A DNA stretch of 45,673 nt from Saprospiraceae bacterium (GCA_021604865.1 BQJU01000057.1:1-45673); one strand, 5' to 3'. Counted from the stretch's first letter, positions 15,945-24,964 are shown. Notes: generated by a model from the sequence alone, not told the origin. Made by a program: numbers and translations.

Positions 15945-17099
15945 GTGTACAATAACCAACAATACGATGTACTGATCATCGGTGGTGGCCCAGCGGGGAC
16001 AGCAACGGCATTGACCCTGTTGCGCCATCAACCAGAATTGAAGGTGATGATCGTAGAGACAGGCAATTATCAGCAACAAAGGGTAGGGGAGTCGCTTCCG
16101 CCGTTGGCGCTGGATGCATTGCGCACATTAGGGGTTGCCGAAAGTTTTTTGCAACAAAACCATTTGCCAACCTATGGCACTTGTGCGGCCTGGGGCAGCG
16201 ATGAGTTGTATGCCAATGAATTCATTTTTCAACTCAATAACCGGGGGTGGCACCTTGATCGTTGTCGCTTTGATGCTTTTTTGGCAGAAGAGGCTCAAGA
16301 CAAAGGCGCGACATTACTTTGTAACAGCAAAGTGCTAAACTACGACAAGCAAGCAGAGGGTTATGACCTGAACATTCAATACCAAAATCAACCTATTAGT
16401 CTTAAAGCCCGCTTTCTGGTAGATGCCAGTGGGCGGAATGCCTGGTTGGCAAAACGGGAGAAAGTTGCCAAAATTCGCTACGATAAGCTGGTAGGTTTCT
16501 GCCGTTTTTATTATATTGGGGAAGATATGCCGGAGGATACCTACACCCTTGTGGAGGCCTGGGAAAATGGCTGGTGGTACTCCGCACGGCTTCCCAACCG
16601 GCAACTGATAGTTGCTGCCATGACCGATGCGGATCTGGCAGGCAGGTATCAGCTCAATACCGACAAAGGCTGGCAGCAATTGCTGACAAGAAGTACACAT
16701 ACCAGATCGAGACTCCATACTGTAACAACAATCGACCAACAACAAGCCTGGCCCGCGGCCTCGCAACGTTTGATAAGAACCATTGGAATTCGCTGGCTAG
16801 CCGTTGGCGATGCCGCCGCTACCCTTGACCCGCTGTCCTCGCAAGGCATTACCAATGCATTACGTACCGGTATTTTTGGTGCTTACGCCATCCTTGATTT
16901 TTTCAAGGGAAAATCGGGGAGCCTGGAAAAATACGACCGCTGGATGCGAGAATCTTACGAAGATTATCTGGAAACAAAAGCCCAGTTTTACAGTGAAGAA
17001 CAACGATGGCCACAGCATGCTTTCTGGAAAAAACGCCAAACAGGCATTGAGTTTGAATCCTACCAAAATATGAAATTATGGAAAAGCGAATCCCCATAA
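15945..17099 (+). CDS. LodB-like FAD-dependent oxidoreductase (CTQ maturation flavoprotein)
   Basis: The 384-residue protein begins at a GTG three bases after the previous stop. It has the Rossmann FAD motif GGGPAG (residues 13-18 carry G-x-G-x-x-G), the RVGESLPP segment shared by LodB and flavin halogenases, GWWYSARLP, and a second FAD motif WLAVGDAAATLDPLSSQG. The WxWxI motif of tryptophan halogenases is absent, so halogenation is unlikely. In Marinomonas, LodB is required for the post-translational formation of the CTQ cofactor in LodA; the same role is expected here from position next to the LodA-like gene. Its 3' end overlaps the next gene by 22 bp. Cytoplasmic; no signal peptide. Confidence 0.85.
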   Translation: MYNNQQYDVLIIGGGPAGTATALTLLRHQPELKVMIVETGNYQQQRVGESLPPLALDALRTLGVAESFLQQNHLPTYGTCAAWGSDELYANEFIFQLNNRGWHLDRCRFDAFLAEEAQDKGATLLCNSKVLNYDKQAEGYDLNIQYQNQPISLKARFLVDASGRNAWLAKREKVAKIRYDKLVGFCRFYYIGEDMPEDTYTLVEAWENGWWYSARLPNRQLIVAAMTDADLAGRYQLNTDKGWQQLLTRSTHTRSRLHTVTTIDQQQAWPAASQRLIRTIGIRWLAVGDAAATLDPLSSQGITNALRTGIFGAYAILDFFKGKSGSLEKYDRWMRESYEDYLETKAQFYSEEQRWPQHAFWKKRQTGIEFESYQNMKLWKSESP

Positions 17100-17638
17100 C
17101 GCCCAGTCAGGAAGAAAGTCATATTCCTACTATTGGTTGTTCCTGCCATCACCCAATGGAACCTGTTGCGTCTATGGAGGAAGAGCACCTTAAGTTGGTT
17201 GACGATGCTTCCATCAAACAAAAGACACCCCAGCATAAAAAGCGTAAGTGGTATCATTTCTTTTCTCCTCTGCTGACCTTCGTACAGGTTTTGGCAATTG
17301 CGCTATTTCCCAAATGCCCGATTTGCTGGGCTGCCTATATGGGCATGTTGGGGTCTATCGGTCTAGGGAATTTGTCTTACCAGCCCTGGCTATATCCGGT
17401 ATTGATTGGTACTTTGGCTATTTATTTTGCAGCCTTACTCTACCGGGCGAAATTCAGAAACGGGTATGGGCCATTCCTGGTCAGCCTGGGTGGTGCACTG
17501 CTTTTGGGCCTATTTCAATGGCTGGAAATCACGGCGCTGATGTATCTGGCTGTAGCTTTCTTTTTGATGGGATCAATCTGGAATGTCTTGCCAAAACAAT
17601 GGGTGTTGAGATTAACAGGTAGCCGCCTTTCCATATAA
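17078..17638 (+). CDS. MerC-like small membrane protein with CPxC motif, end of the tyrosinase/LodA cassette
   Basis: The 186-residue protein has a soluble N-terminus of about 60 residues with a Cys/His cluster (GCSCHHPME) and then four to five hydrophobic helices. The first helix contains FPKCPICWAAYMGMLG; a Cys-Pro-x-Cys pair inside a helix is typical of metal-handling small membrane proteins such as MerC relatives. It overlaps the LodB-like gene by 22 bp, which implies co-expression with it. Because the cassette begins with a copper enzyme, copper uptake or delivery is an attractive but unproven role; a thiol-redox role is an alternative. No good terminator follows it. Confidence 0.7.
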   Translation: MEKRIPITPSQEESHIPTIGCSCHHPMEPVASMEEEHLKLVDDASIKQKTPQHKKRKWYHFFSPLLTFVQVLAIALFPKCPICWAAYMGMLGSIGLGNLSYQPWLYPVLIGTLAIYFAALLYRAKFRNGYGPFLVSLGGALLLGLFQWLEITALMYLAVAFFLMGSIWNVLPKQWVLRLTGSRLSI

Positions 17639-17732
17639 ATTCTGATGCTTTTTAATTGACAATAAATTTTCCTGCTCCACCAAACGTTTGCGAGAATAGT
17701 ACTGTTGTAGTGGTATCAAAAAATGCTACACA

Positions 17733-18401
17733 ATGAAGCCATTACTTGCGAAAGTTCAAAGACCTCCAATATCCTTTCAACAATTTTTTATCAAAACAGT
17801 AACCAACGGATTATTGGGTGTATTACCCATTGCCTTGTTAATCTTAGGTATTTATACGGTGCTGAGTCTGGCTACCCAGCTGCTGTCCCCTTTTTCAAGT
17901 GTTTTCGGTTTGAAATTTGATCCTGGGACCTGGATTGGAGGCATCGTTTCTTTTTCGATTTGTTTGCTGTTATTTTTCCTGCTGGGGTTGGCATTGCGCA
18001 CACCAGGTGGCAGGGTCTTTTTTGGAAATATCGAGAAGAATTATTTTCGGGCATTGCCTTTTTACAGTACCATCCGCGATAGTTTGCAAGCCTTTGTAGG
18101 TATAGGTCAAAACTCTTTCTCTGAGGTGGTGTTAGTCGACTGTTTTAATACCGGTACTTTGATGACTGGTTTTGTCACTGACGAACACCAAAGTGGAGTG
18201 GTTACCGTATTTGTACCTACCGGACCCAATCCGGCTAACGGTTGTATTTATCACGTGCCTAAGGAAAAAATTACTTATGTAGATGTGAATGTTGAAACAG
18301 CCCTCCGTACCATTATTAGTGTTGGTGTGGATTCTGCTCAACTTTTTGACCTCAAACGGCCAAGTGAGGACATCATAGAAGTTGTCGTTGAGGATGTATA
18401 G
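17733..18401 (+). CDS. DUF502 family membrane protein
   Basis: The protein has 222 residues with two N-terminal membrane helices (about residues 24-50 and 66-90) and a soluble C-terminal domain with the DUF502 features TPGGRVFF, IYHVPKEKI and ALRTIISVGVD. The family is widespread in bacteria and its function is not established. The ATG at 17733 gives the expected short basic N-terminus. It lies 94 bp after the cassette, in the same direction, so it could be read through from it, but nothing links its function to that cassette. Confidence 0.85.
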   Translation: MKPLLAKVQRPPISFQQFFIKTVTNGLLGVLPIALLILGIYTVLSLATQLLSPFSSVFGLKFDPGTWIGGIVSFSICLLLFFLLGLALRTPGGRVFFGNIEKNYFRALPFYSTIRDSLQAFVGIGQNSFSEVVLVDCFNTGTLMTGFVTDEHQSGVVTVFVPTGPNPANGCIYHVPKEKITYVDVNVETALRTIISVGVDSAQLFDLKRPSEDIIEVVVEDV

Positions 18402-18434
18402 CTCTAACAGGCCAAAATATGTAAACGTGGAAAG

Positions 18435-18481
18435 TTTTTTTAGTTCTTTTCTTGCAGAACTAAAAAAATAAACTATCTTTG
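18435..18481 (+). promoter_or_regulatory. Promoter and operator of the GbsR-like regulator gene
   Basis: A perfect inverted repeat has 12-nt arms, TTTTTTTAGTTC (18435-18446) and GAACTAAAAAAA (18457-18468), with a 10-nt spacer. Overlapping it is a promoter of the Bacteroidota type: CTTG at 18451-18454, 19 bases, TATCTTTG at 18474-18481. Transcription would start near 18487, about 17 nt before the ATG at 18504. A repressor bound to the repeat would cover the -33 region, so autorepression by the downstream regulator is likely. Confidence 0.75.
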
Positions 18482-18503
18482 TGCCAGCAAAATTACAAAA
18501 ACT

Positions 18504-18983
18504 ATGAATGCGCAACATAATGAACCGAAGATAAAAGAAATGGTAGAGGAAGTAGGTGTACTGATGGAACAACGTGGAATGTCGCCTATGCCGGGCAGAG
18601 TACTTGCATTTTTGCTGCTTTCAGAGCCACCTTATCGCTCTTTTTATGATATTCAGGAGTTTCTTGCTGCCAGCAAAAGTGCGATTAGCAATTCCTTGCA
18701 AAAGCTAATGGATTCAGGCATTGTTGATTACATTACCTTTAGTGGAGATCGTAAGCGGTACTTTCGGGTCAATCTCAAGAAGTGGATGGAAGTTTCAAAA
18801 AATGATTTTTCAAAAATAAGAGAAATAGAGGCCTTTTTCAAAAAAACACTTGCACTCAGAAAAGATACCAAGTTTCTGGAATTCAACGAAGAGATTGAGC
18901 GCTTGTTGGAATTTCATCAGTTTATGGCTGCAAAAATTCCTCATCTGATCGAAGAATTTGAAAAAAGATACAATAAAGAATAA
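18504..18983 (+). CDS. GbsR/MarR-type winged helix transcriptional regulator of the efflux operon
   Basis: The 159-residue protein has an N-terminal winged helix-turn-helix domain: MPGRVLAFLLLSEPPYRSFY, recognition part SKSAISNSLQKLMDSGIVDY, wing ITFSGDRKRYFRV, typical of the GbsR branch of MarR-like regulators, and a C-terminal helical dimerisation segment. It should act as a repressor whose ligand is unknown, perhaps a compound exported by the adjacent RND pump. The downstream TolC-like gene begins 151 bp after its stop, and both promoters carry the same palindromic operator. Cytoplasmic. Confidence 0.85.
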   Translation: MNAQHNEPKIKEMVEEVGVLMEQRGMSPMPGRVLAFLLLSEPPYRSFYDIQEFLAASKSAISNSLQKLMDSGIVDYITFSGDRKRYFRVNLKKWMEVSKNDFSKIREIEAFFKKTLALRKDTKFLEFNEEIERLLEFHQFMAAKIPHLIEEFEKRYNKE

Positions 18984-18984
18984 T

Positions 18985-19021
18985 TTTTTTTGCACAGTTG
19001 GTTCTTTTAATTTAGAACCAA
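18985..19021 (+). promoter_or_regulatory. Promoter and operator of the RND efflux operon
   Basis: TTGGTTC (18998-19004) and GAACCAA (19015-19021) form a perfect inverted repeat with a 10-nt spacer, the same geometry and core (GTTCTTTT-N6-GAAC) as the repeat before the regulator gene. A possible promoter, TTTT at 18985-18988, 19 bases, TAATTTAG at 19008-19015, overlaps it. The leader to the ATG at 19135 would be more than 100 nt. Confidence 0.65.
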
Positions 19022-19134
19022 ATAAATAGTAAAGAACTAAAAGGAGAATGGGATTATGAAGAACATCTAAAAAAGATTTTTTGAATTGGCCTAAGGTCTT
19101 TTTTTTAGAATGAAATTTTTTAAAAGTATTTAAA

Positions 19135-20505
19135 ATGAGAATTATTTTGCGAAAGCAATTCAGTGTAATAGTTATGATGATGGGTTTGTTTTTTAGCCCT
19201 GTTTATGCGCAGTATGCTTTGGATGAACCTATGACGTTGGAGGGGTGTGTAAATTATGCATTGCAAAACAACCCTAACTTGCAGGCGGTGAAAATGGACG
19301 AGCTTGCTGGAGAATACCAGATCAAAGAAATCAAAGCAAGTGGATTACCACAGATTTCTGCTAATGGGCAGTTTGTTGATAATTTTGCCCTTCCCAGCCA
19401 GATTTTACCTGGCGATTTTTTTGGACAACCAGGAGAAAGTATTGCGGTAAAGTTTGGTACCCGTTACAATATGACAGGAACGGTTGAGGCTAACCAGCTT
19501 CTATTCAACAAATCCTTCTTTACCGGATTGAAAGCAGCTAAAGTGAGCCAGGAGTTGTATCAAATGAATACTTTCAAAAATAAAGAAGATTTAATTTACA
19601 ATATCGCGCAAATCTACCTGCAATTACAAATTACAGACCGACAAAAGGACATCCTTACTGCCAACCTGGAACGTATCGACCAATTGCTGGAAATCACACA
19701 GGTACAATTTGAAGAAGGCATCGTCAAGAAAATCGATGTAGACCAGCTAAGGGTTAACCGCACCAACTTACTTACGGAAAAACAAAATGCAGAATTGGGT
19801 TATTCCCAGCAGCTCAACTTGCTGAAATTCTATATGGGTATGGATATCCGGAAGGATTTGCAGGTCGCAGAATTTGTGGAAGAGAACCAACAATATCCAT
19901 TGAGTGACCAACTGGTATTGGCTGAAAACACCAACTTAAGGTTGTTAGAAAAGCAGCAGGCTCTGACCATGCTGGAACTGGAAAATATTAGAGCGGGTTA
20001 TTATCCAAGCCTTTCCGCTTTTGCCCGCTACGGCTACCAATCCCAAACGGATAAACTGCTTAGTAGCAAAAATGGTGAGGGCAGCGGCTTCTGGACTGGT
20101 TCGTGGGGCCTTACTTTACAGGTTCCGATTTTTGACGGTTTTCAAAAAAAGAATCAGGTGCAACAAAATATTATCCGCCAGGACCAACTGCGTCTGGATA
20201 TCAAACAAGCGACTTTGTCGTCGCAAATGGAATTTGTTAACGCCAGTGATGAAGTACAACTTAATAAAGCCCTGATTACTCAACAAAAAGCTAACATGGA
20301 ATTGGCAGAGGAACTCTATGGAGTAAGCTCCCTTTCCTACCAGGAAGGTGTAGCTCCTCTAACCGAATTGCTCAACGCTGAAACCAGTTTGAAAGAAGCA
20401 CAAACACAATACTTGACGGCATTGCTTCAACTTCATTTAGCTGAACTGGATCACCTGAAAACCAGTGGCCAATTGGCTATGCTTATTAAAAAATCAGGAA
20501 ACTAA
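19135..20505 (+). CDS. TolC family outer membrane efflux protein
   Basis: The 456-residue protein has a signal peptide (MRIILRKQFSVIVMMMGLFF ... YAQ) and the repeated long helices and short strands of TolC-type outer-membrane factors (GCVNYALQNNPNLQAVK near the start, VQFEEGIVKKIDVDQLRVNR and YQEGVAPLTELLNAETSLKEA in the two structural repeats). It forms the trimeric outer-membrane channel of the tripartite pump whose adaptor and inner-membrane permease genes follow directly. The adaptor start lies 42 bp after its stop. Confidence 0.93.
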   Translation: MRIILRKQFSVIVMMMGLFFSPVYAQYALDEPMTLEGCVNYALQNNPNLQAVKMDELAGEYQIKEIKASGLPQISANGQFVDNFALPSQILPGDFFGQPGESIAVKFGTRYNMTGTVEANQLLFNKSFFTGLKAAKVSQELYQMNTFKNKEDLIYNIAQIYLQLQITDRQKDILTANLERIDQLLEITQVQFEEGIVKKIDVDQLRVNRTNLLTEKQNAELGYSQQLNLLKFYMGMDIRKDLQVAEFVEENQQYPLSDQLVLAENTNLRLLEKQQALTMLELENIRAGYYPSLSAFARYGYQSQTDKLLSSKNGEGSGFWTGSWGLTLQVPIFDGFQKKNQVQQNIIRQDQLRLDIKQATLSSQMEFVNASDEVQLNKALITQQKANMELAEELYGVSSLSYQEGVAPLTELLNAETSLKEAQTQYLTALLQLHLAELDHLKTSGQLAMLIKKSGN

Positions 20506-20547
20506 TTGTTTAAAATACACTAATTGTTAAAGACCAAAAAAATAGTA

Positions 20548-21642
20548 ATGAAATATATAAAACCAATTATTGCAGTTATAGCCATCGGTGGTATCGCCTT
20601 CTGGATTTATTCGACATTGAGTCATAATAAGGCGATCATTGAAGAGAATGCACAGGTCAAAGAAGAAGTGATTACCGAAGTACCGGTACGGGTTGCAGCT
20701 GTTGAAAAACTAGAAGTAGACAATAGCCTTAAACTAACGGGGAACTTTGTAGCTCGTAAGGAGTTGAATATTATTGCTGAAACTCAGGGACGTATTACCA
20801 ACTTGAAAATTGTAGAAGGACAAAACATCAGCAAAGGGCTGATGGTTGCAAAAATTGACGATACCAGTATACAATCCCAATTGGCTACAGCCAATGCATC
20901 CCTAGAAAAAGCTAAGAAGGACGTAGAACGTTATGAGCGTCTGGTAACAGCGGGAGCCGTTAGCCAATTGCAATATGAAGATGTAAAACTGAGTATGGAA
21001 AATGCTAAAACCAATGTTACCGCAATCCAGCAGCAATTAAAATATACCATAGTTCACTCACCGATGACAGGCATTATCAAAGAATTGAAAGTGGAAGAGG
21101 GCAGTTTTGCGACTCCTGGTTCTCCAATCGCAACTGTTGTTGATGTGAGTCGCCTGAAAATGGTCATCAAAGTACCGGAAACGGAAATCATTAGAATTAA
21201 GAAAGGCCAAAAGGTGGAAATTCAGACGGAAGTTTATCCAGATCACATTTTTAACGGTCAGGTTAGCTTGATAAGCGTTCAAGCTGATGAAGGAAGAAAA
21301 TATGAGGTAGAAATAGAATTGCCGAATCATACAACATACCCTTTAAAGGCCGGTATGTACGGCACCGTAAAAATAGAGCCTGCAAGCCAAACTGAATTCG
21401 CGTTGTACGTCCCAAGAAAAAGTATTGAAGGTAGTGTGAAGAATCCTCAGGTTTATCTGGTACAGGGTGATAATGTAAAGCTCAAAACGGTGAAAGTAGG
21501 CGAAATAGTAGACGATAAAGTTATCATCCTGGAAGGACTGAAAGAAGGCGATCAGATTGTAACTACCGGACAGATTAACCTGGAAGATGGCAAACGCATA
21601 AAAATTATTCAGCAGGCCGAGCCTGTGATATCGCAAAAATAG
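20548..21642 (+). CDS. RND efflux periplasmic adaptor (HlyD/AcrA family)
   Basis: I start at the ATG at 20548 (MKYIKPIIAVIAIGGIAFWI), which begins an N-terminal membrane anchor; a TTG upstream is open but less likely. The 364-residue protein shows the lipoyl/biotinyl-like half motifs (RITNLKIVEGQNISKGLMVA and IVHSPMTGIIKELKVEEGSF), a coiled-coil hairpin between them (ANASLEKAKKDVERYERLV) and the beta-barrel and membrane-proximal domains. It connects the RND permease to the TolC channel. A hairpin lies between its stop and the permease gene. Confidence 0.93.
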   Translation: MKYIKPIIAVIAIGGIAFWIYSTLSHNKAIIEENAQVKEEVITEVPVRVAAVEKLEVDNSLKLTGNFVARKELNIIAETQGRITNLKIVEGQNISKGLMVAKIDDTSIQSQLATANASLEKAKKDVERYERLVTAGAVSQLQYEDVKLSMENAKTNVTAIQQQLKYTIVHSPMTGIIKELKVEEGSFATPGSPIATVVDVSRLKMVIKVPETEIIRIKKGQKVEIQTEVYPDHIFNGQVSLISVQADEGRKYEVEIELPNHTTYPLKAGMYGTVKIEPASQTEFALYVPRKSIEGSVKNPQVYLVQGDNVKLKTVKVGEIVDDKVIILEGLKEGDQIVTTGQINLEDGKRIKIIQQAEPVISQK

Positions 21643-21676
21643 AATTTTGGTTTTTTAGTAACAATCGGGTGATTTA

Positions 21677-21737
21677 GAAGCCTCCCTCACGTTTTTTTAA
21701 TGTTCCCCTTACTCTAATTCAAAAGCAGGGAGGCTTC
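21677..21737 (+). other. Intra-operon stem-loop between adaptor and permease genes
   Basis: GAAGCCTCCCT (21677-21687) and AGGGAGGCTTC (21727-21737) are perfect 11-bp arms with a 39-nt loop, followed by CTTTT. It sits in the 175-bp gap between adaptor and permease and could be a partial terminator, an RNA-processing site or a stabiliser of the upstream message. It is not a strong classical terminator because the loop is long and the T-run short. Confidence 0.55.
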
Positions 21738-21817
21738 CTTTTAACGTTCAACAAAGTTCAAATTGCCCAAGGAGGCGATTAAAATCTTTTTGAATCAACA
21801 ACCATAATTAATAAGAA

Positions 21818-24800
21818 ATGTCAATCACAGAATTATCTGTTAAGCGGCCTACTTTGGTAGTCGTTTTATTTACCATATTTTGTTTTTTTGGACTCATAGG
21901 TTATCAAACACTAACTTATGAATTGCTTCCCGAAATCAACGCTCCGGTATTGACCATTTCCACAATATACCCCGGTGCCTCACCGGCGGAAGTGGAGAGT
22001 TCCGTAACCAAAAAGATTGAAGATGCCGTCTCTTCTTTAGAAAATATTGAAGGAACCCAAGCCATTTCACAGGAAGGTTTTTCGACGGTAATTGTCGAGC
22101 TGAAGTACGGGGCCAATATTGATATGGCAGTACAGGATGCACAGCGAAAAATTGATGCAATTATCGCTCAATTGCCAGATGATGTCAAAGACCCCAGTAT
22201 TGGCAAGTTTTCATTTGATGAGATGCCCATAATGCGTCTGGGAGCTACCTCTGATATGGACGAAGTCGAATTTACCGATATTTTTGAAAACAGGATTCAA
22301 CCCGAGCTTGCCCGGATTGAAGGTGTAGCACAGGTGAATATTGTCGGTGCACAGAAACGAGAAATTGAAGTTAATGTAGATGGCAATATGCTGAATTATT
22401 ACAGCCTGTCCATTACTCAGGTATCACAAGCCATTTCTCAGGCCAACCTTGATTTTCCAACAGGTAGCGTACAAAACAAGGAACAGGATATCCTGGTACG
22501 CCTATCTGGAAAAATTAAAGGCTTAAACGAAATGCGTAACCTGGTGATCAAAACAATGCCTGATGGATCGCCGGTCTATTTGAAAGATGTGGCTGAGGTA
22601 TTTGATACCAAAAAGGAAACGGAAACCATCAATCGGATCAACGGACGCAACTCCTTGGGGATAACCATTTCCAAACAGGGTGATGGCAATACAGTGGAGG
22701 TGAGCGAACAGGTTCAAAAGAAAATTGCGGAACTTGAACAGCGTTATGCTAGTCAAAATTTGAAGTTTGAAATTGCCCAGGATAGCTCGATCTTTACCTT
22801 GGAAGCTGCCAATTCTGTAATTCATGACCTCTTTTTGGCGGTTATTCTGGTAGCTCTGATTATGCTTTTCTTCCTGCACAATTTGCGTAACGCATTCATT
22901 GTAATGGTCGCTATTCCCGTATCCATTGTCTCCACTTTTGCAGTGATGAGTTTGGCTGGTTTTACCTTAAACCTGATGACTTTACTCGCCCTCTCTCTGG
23001 TGGTTGGTATTCTCGTAGATGATAGTATTGTGGTATTGGAAAACATCCACGCACGTATGGAAAAGGGACAAAGTTCGTGGGAAGCAGCCATAGACACCTG
23101 GAAAGAGATTGGACTTTCGGTAACTTCCATTACCGCCGTTATTGTGGTGGTGTTTTTGCCCATCGGTCTGGTTTCCGGTATTGTAGCCGACTTATTGCGC
23201 CAGTTTTCTCTGGTTGTTGTGGCTGCAACCATTATCAGTTTGTTGGTATCTTTTACCCTGACACCACTGCTGGCTTCCCGCTTTACTAAATTAAGTCATT
23301 TAAATAAAAAGAATCCGCTGGATTGGGTTTTGATCCAGTTTGAAAATCTGATCAATAGCTTCAAAGAGGCGTATCGCATTATGTTGGGCTGGTCATTGCG
23401 GCATAAATTTGTGACTGTCATTGGCATTTTTGCTATGGTTTTTGCCTCATTTGCTTTGATGACCGGAGGGTTTATCGGAATGGAATTTGCTTCATCCGGT
23501 GACAATGGAGAATTTCTTATTGATATAGAATTGCCGAAAGAAACACCACTGGAGCAAACCAACTATGTAGCACAACAAATTGAAGAATATTTGTTGAATG
23601 ACCCGGATGTTTTGAATGTATTTACGACCGTAGGCCAAGGTGGCGGCGGCGCGGCCACTTCTTCTTCCTCTTACCTGGGAAGTATTAACGTAAAATTGGT
23701 GCCAGCAGAAGAGCGGGAGTTAACCTCAAATGAATATGCGAGCAAAACCAAGGTGGCTTTACAAAAACAAATACCAGGAGTCAAGCTTTCTGCAGCAGCA
23801 GTGAGCATGGTTGGTGGCGGTGCCGAAGCGCCAATTCAAATTATTATGCAGGGATCTGACCTCGATGAACTGTTAGCCTTTGGTGAAGAGATAAAGCAGG
23901 TAATGGAAAACGTGCCCGGTACTGCTGAGGTAGAAAGCACGGTGGAAGGTGGAAATCCTGAAATTAATGTAGATATCAACCGGGAACGTATGGCAGATTT
24001 GGGCCTCACCCTGGATGTAGTAGGGGCAACCATGCAAAATGCCTTTACCGGAAATACGGATACCCGTTTTAAGGACGGAGATTATGAATACGATATTCGC
24101 GTACAGATTGATGCTTTTGACCGCCGGAATATTCAGGATATTCAAAATCTGACTTTCAGAAATACGGATGGTGAGTTGATTCAATTAAGCCAGTTTGCTA
24201 CAGTAGCCTCTGCCTCTGGAGCTGCCCGATTGGAGCGTAAAGACAAGATTACCTCGGTGACCATGAAATCTCAGGTCGTAGGCAGAGCGGTAGGTACAGT
24301 GGGGCAGGAAATTGAAGAGGGGATTGCTAAATTGGATGTTCCTGCCGGCATAAGCATTTCTACCGGTGGTGATCTGGAAAACCAGGCCGAGGCATTTGGT
24401 AGCCTCTTTACAGCGCTGCTGACCTCCATCCTTTTGGTTTACCTTATCATGGTAGCCCTTTATGATAGTTATGTTTACCCTTTTGTGGTGATGTTCTCAA
24501 TTCCTGTTGCCTTGATTGGTGCCTTGCTTGCTTTGGCAATGTCTATGCAAAACATGAGCATCTTTGGTATGTTGGGACTGATTATGTTGGTCGGGCTTGT
24601 GGTGAAAAACGCCATCCTGATTGTCGACTTTGTCAACCAATTAAAAGCGGAAGGTATGGACCCGAAAGAGGCCGTTATTGAAGGTACCCTGGAGCGTTTC
24701 CGTCCTATCTTGATGACCACTATTGCCATGGTTATTGCCATGATTCCAATTGCGGTAGCTACAGGTGCGGGATCAGAATGGAAAAATGGATTAGCCTGGG

Positions 24801-24964
24801 TATTGATTGGTGGTCTGACGAGTTCCATGATCCTGACGATGATTATTGTGCCCATTATGTATCGTACAGTAGATAGCCTCAAGGAAAAAATCGATGGCTG
24901 GAAAGCAAAAAGAGCAAAAAAGAAAGGTTTGAAAACGGCAAACCCGCAGGAAATAACTGCTTAA
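21818..24964 (+). CDS. RND family multidrug efflux permease (AcrB/MexB type, HAE1)
   Basis: The 1048-residue length and two-fold repeat of twelve membrane helices fit HAE1-type RND transporters. The proton-relay pair D401-D402 lies in GILVDDSIVVLENIH of the fourth helix. Porter-domain segments (YPGASPAEVESSVTKKIEDA, FSFDEMPIMRLG, TGGDLENQAEAFGSLFTALL) are clear. It should export drugs or metabolites in exchange for protons as part of the tripartite pump with the adaptor and TolC-like protein. The C-terminus is a short basic tail (WKAKRAKKKG). Expression is probably controlled by the GbsR-like repressor two genes upstream of the adaptor. Confidence 0.95.
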   Translation: MSITELSVKRPTLVVVLFTIFCFFGLIGYQTLTYELLPEINAPVLTISTIYPGASPAEVESSVTKKIEDAVSSLENIEGTQAISQEGFSTVIVELKYGANIDMAVQDAQRKIDAIIAQLPDDVKDPSIGKFSFDEMPIMRLGATSDMDEVEFTDIFENRIQPELARIEGVAQVNIVGAQKREIEVNVDGNMLNYYSLSITQVSQAISQANLDFPTGSVQNKEQDILVRLSGKIKGLNEMRNLVIKTMPDGSPVYLKDVAEVFDTKKETETINRINGRNSLGITISKQGDGNTVEVSEQVQKKIAELEQRYASQNLKFEIAQDSSIFTLEAANSVIHDLFLAVILVALIMLFFLHNLRNAFIVMVAIPVSIVSTFAVMSLAGFTLNLMTLLALSLVVGILVDDSIVVLENIHARMEKGQSSWEAAIDTWKEIGLSVTSITAVIVVVFLPIGLVSGIVADLLRQFSLVVVAATIISLLVSFTLTPLLASRFTKLSHLNKKNPLDWVLIQFENLINSFKEAYRIMLGWSLRHKFVTVIGIFAMVFASFALMTGGFIGMEFASSGDNGEFLIDIELPKETPLEQTNYVAQQIEEYLLNDPDVLNVFTTVGQGGGGAATSSSSYLGSINVKLVPAEERELTSNEYASKTKVALQKQIPGVKLSAAAVSMVGGGAEAPIQIIMQGSDLDELLAFGEEIKQVMENVPGTAEVESTVEGGNPEINVDINRERMADLGLTLDVVGATMQNAFTGNTDTRFKDGDYEYDIRVQIDAFDRRNIQDIQNLTFRNTDGELIQLSQFATVASASGAARLERKDKITSVTMKSQVVGRAVGTVGQEIEEGIAKLDVPAGISISTGGDLENQAEAFGSLFTALLTSILLVYLIMVALYDSYVYPFVVMFSIPVALIGALLALAMSMQNMSIFGMLGLIMLVGLVVKNAILIVDFVNQLKAEGMDPKEAVIEGTLERFRPILMTTIAMVIAMIPIAVATGAGSEWKNGLAWVLIGGLTSSMILTMIIVPIMYRTVDSLKEKIDGWKAKRAKKKGLKTANPQEITA

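Noticed and set aside
15945-17099. Tryptophan halogenase
   Set aside because: The WxWxI motif is missing and the gene is coupled to a LodA-like oxidase, so a LodB-like role fits better.
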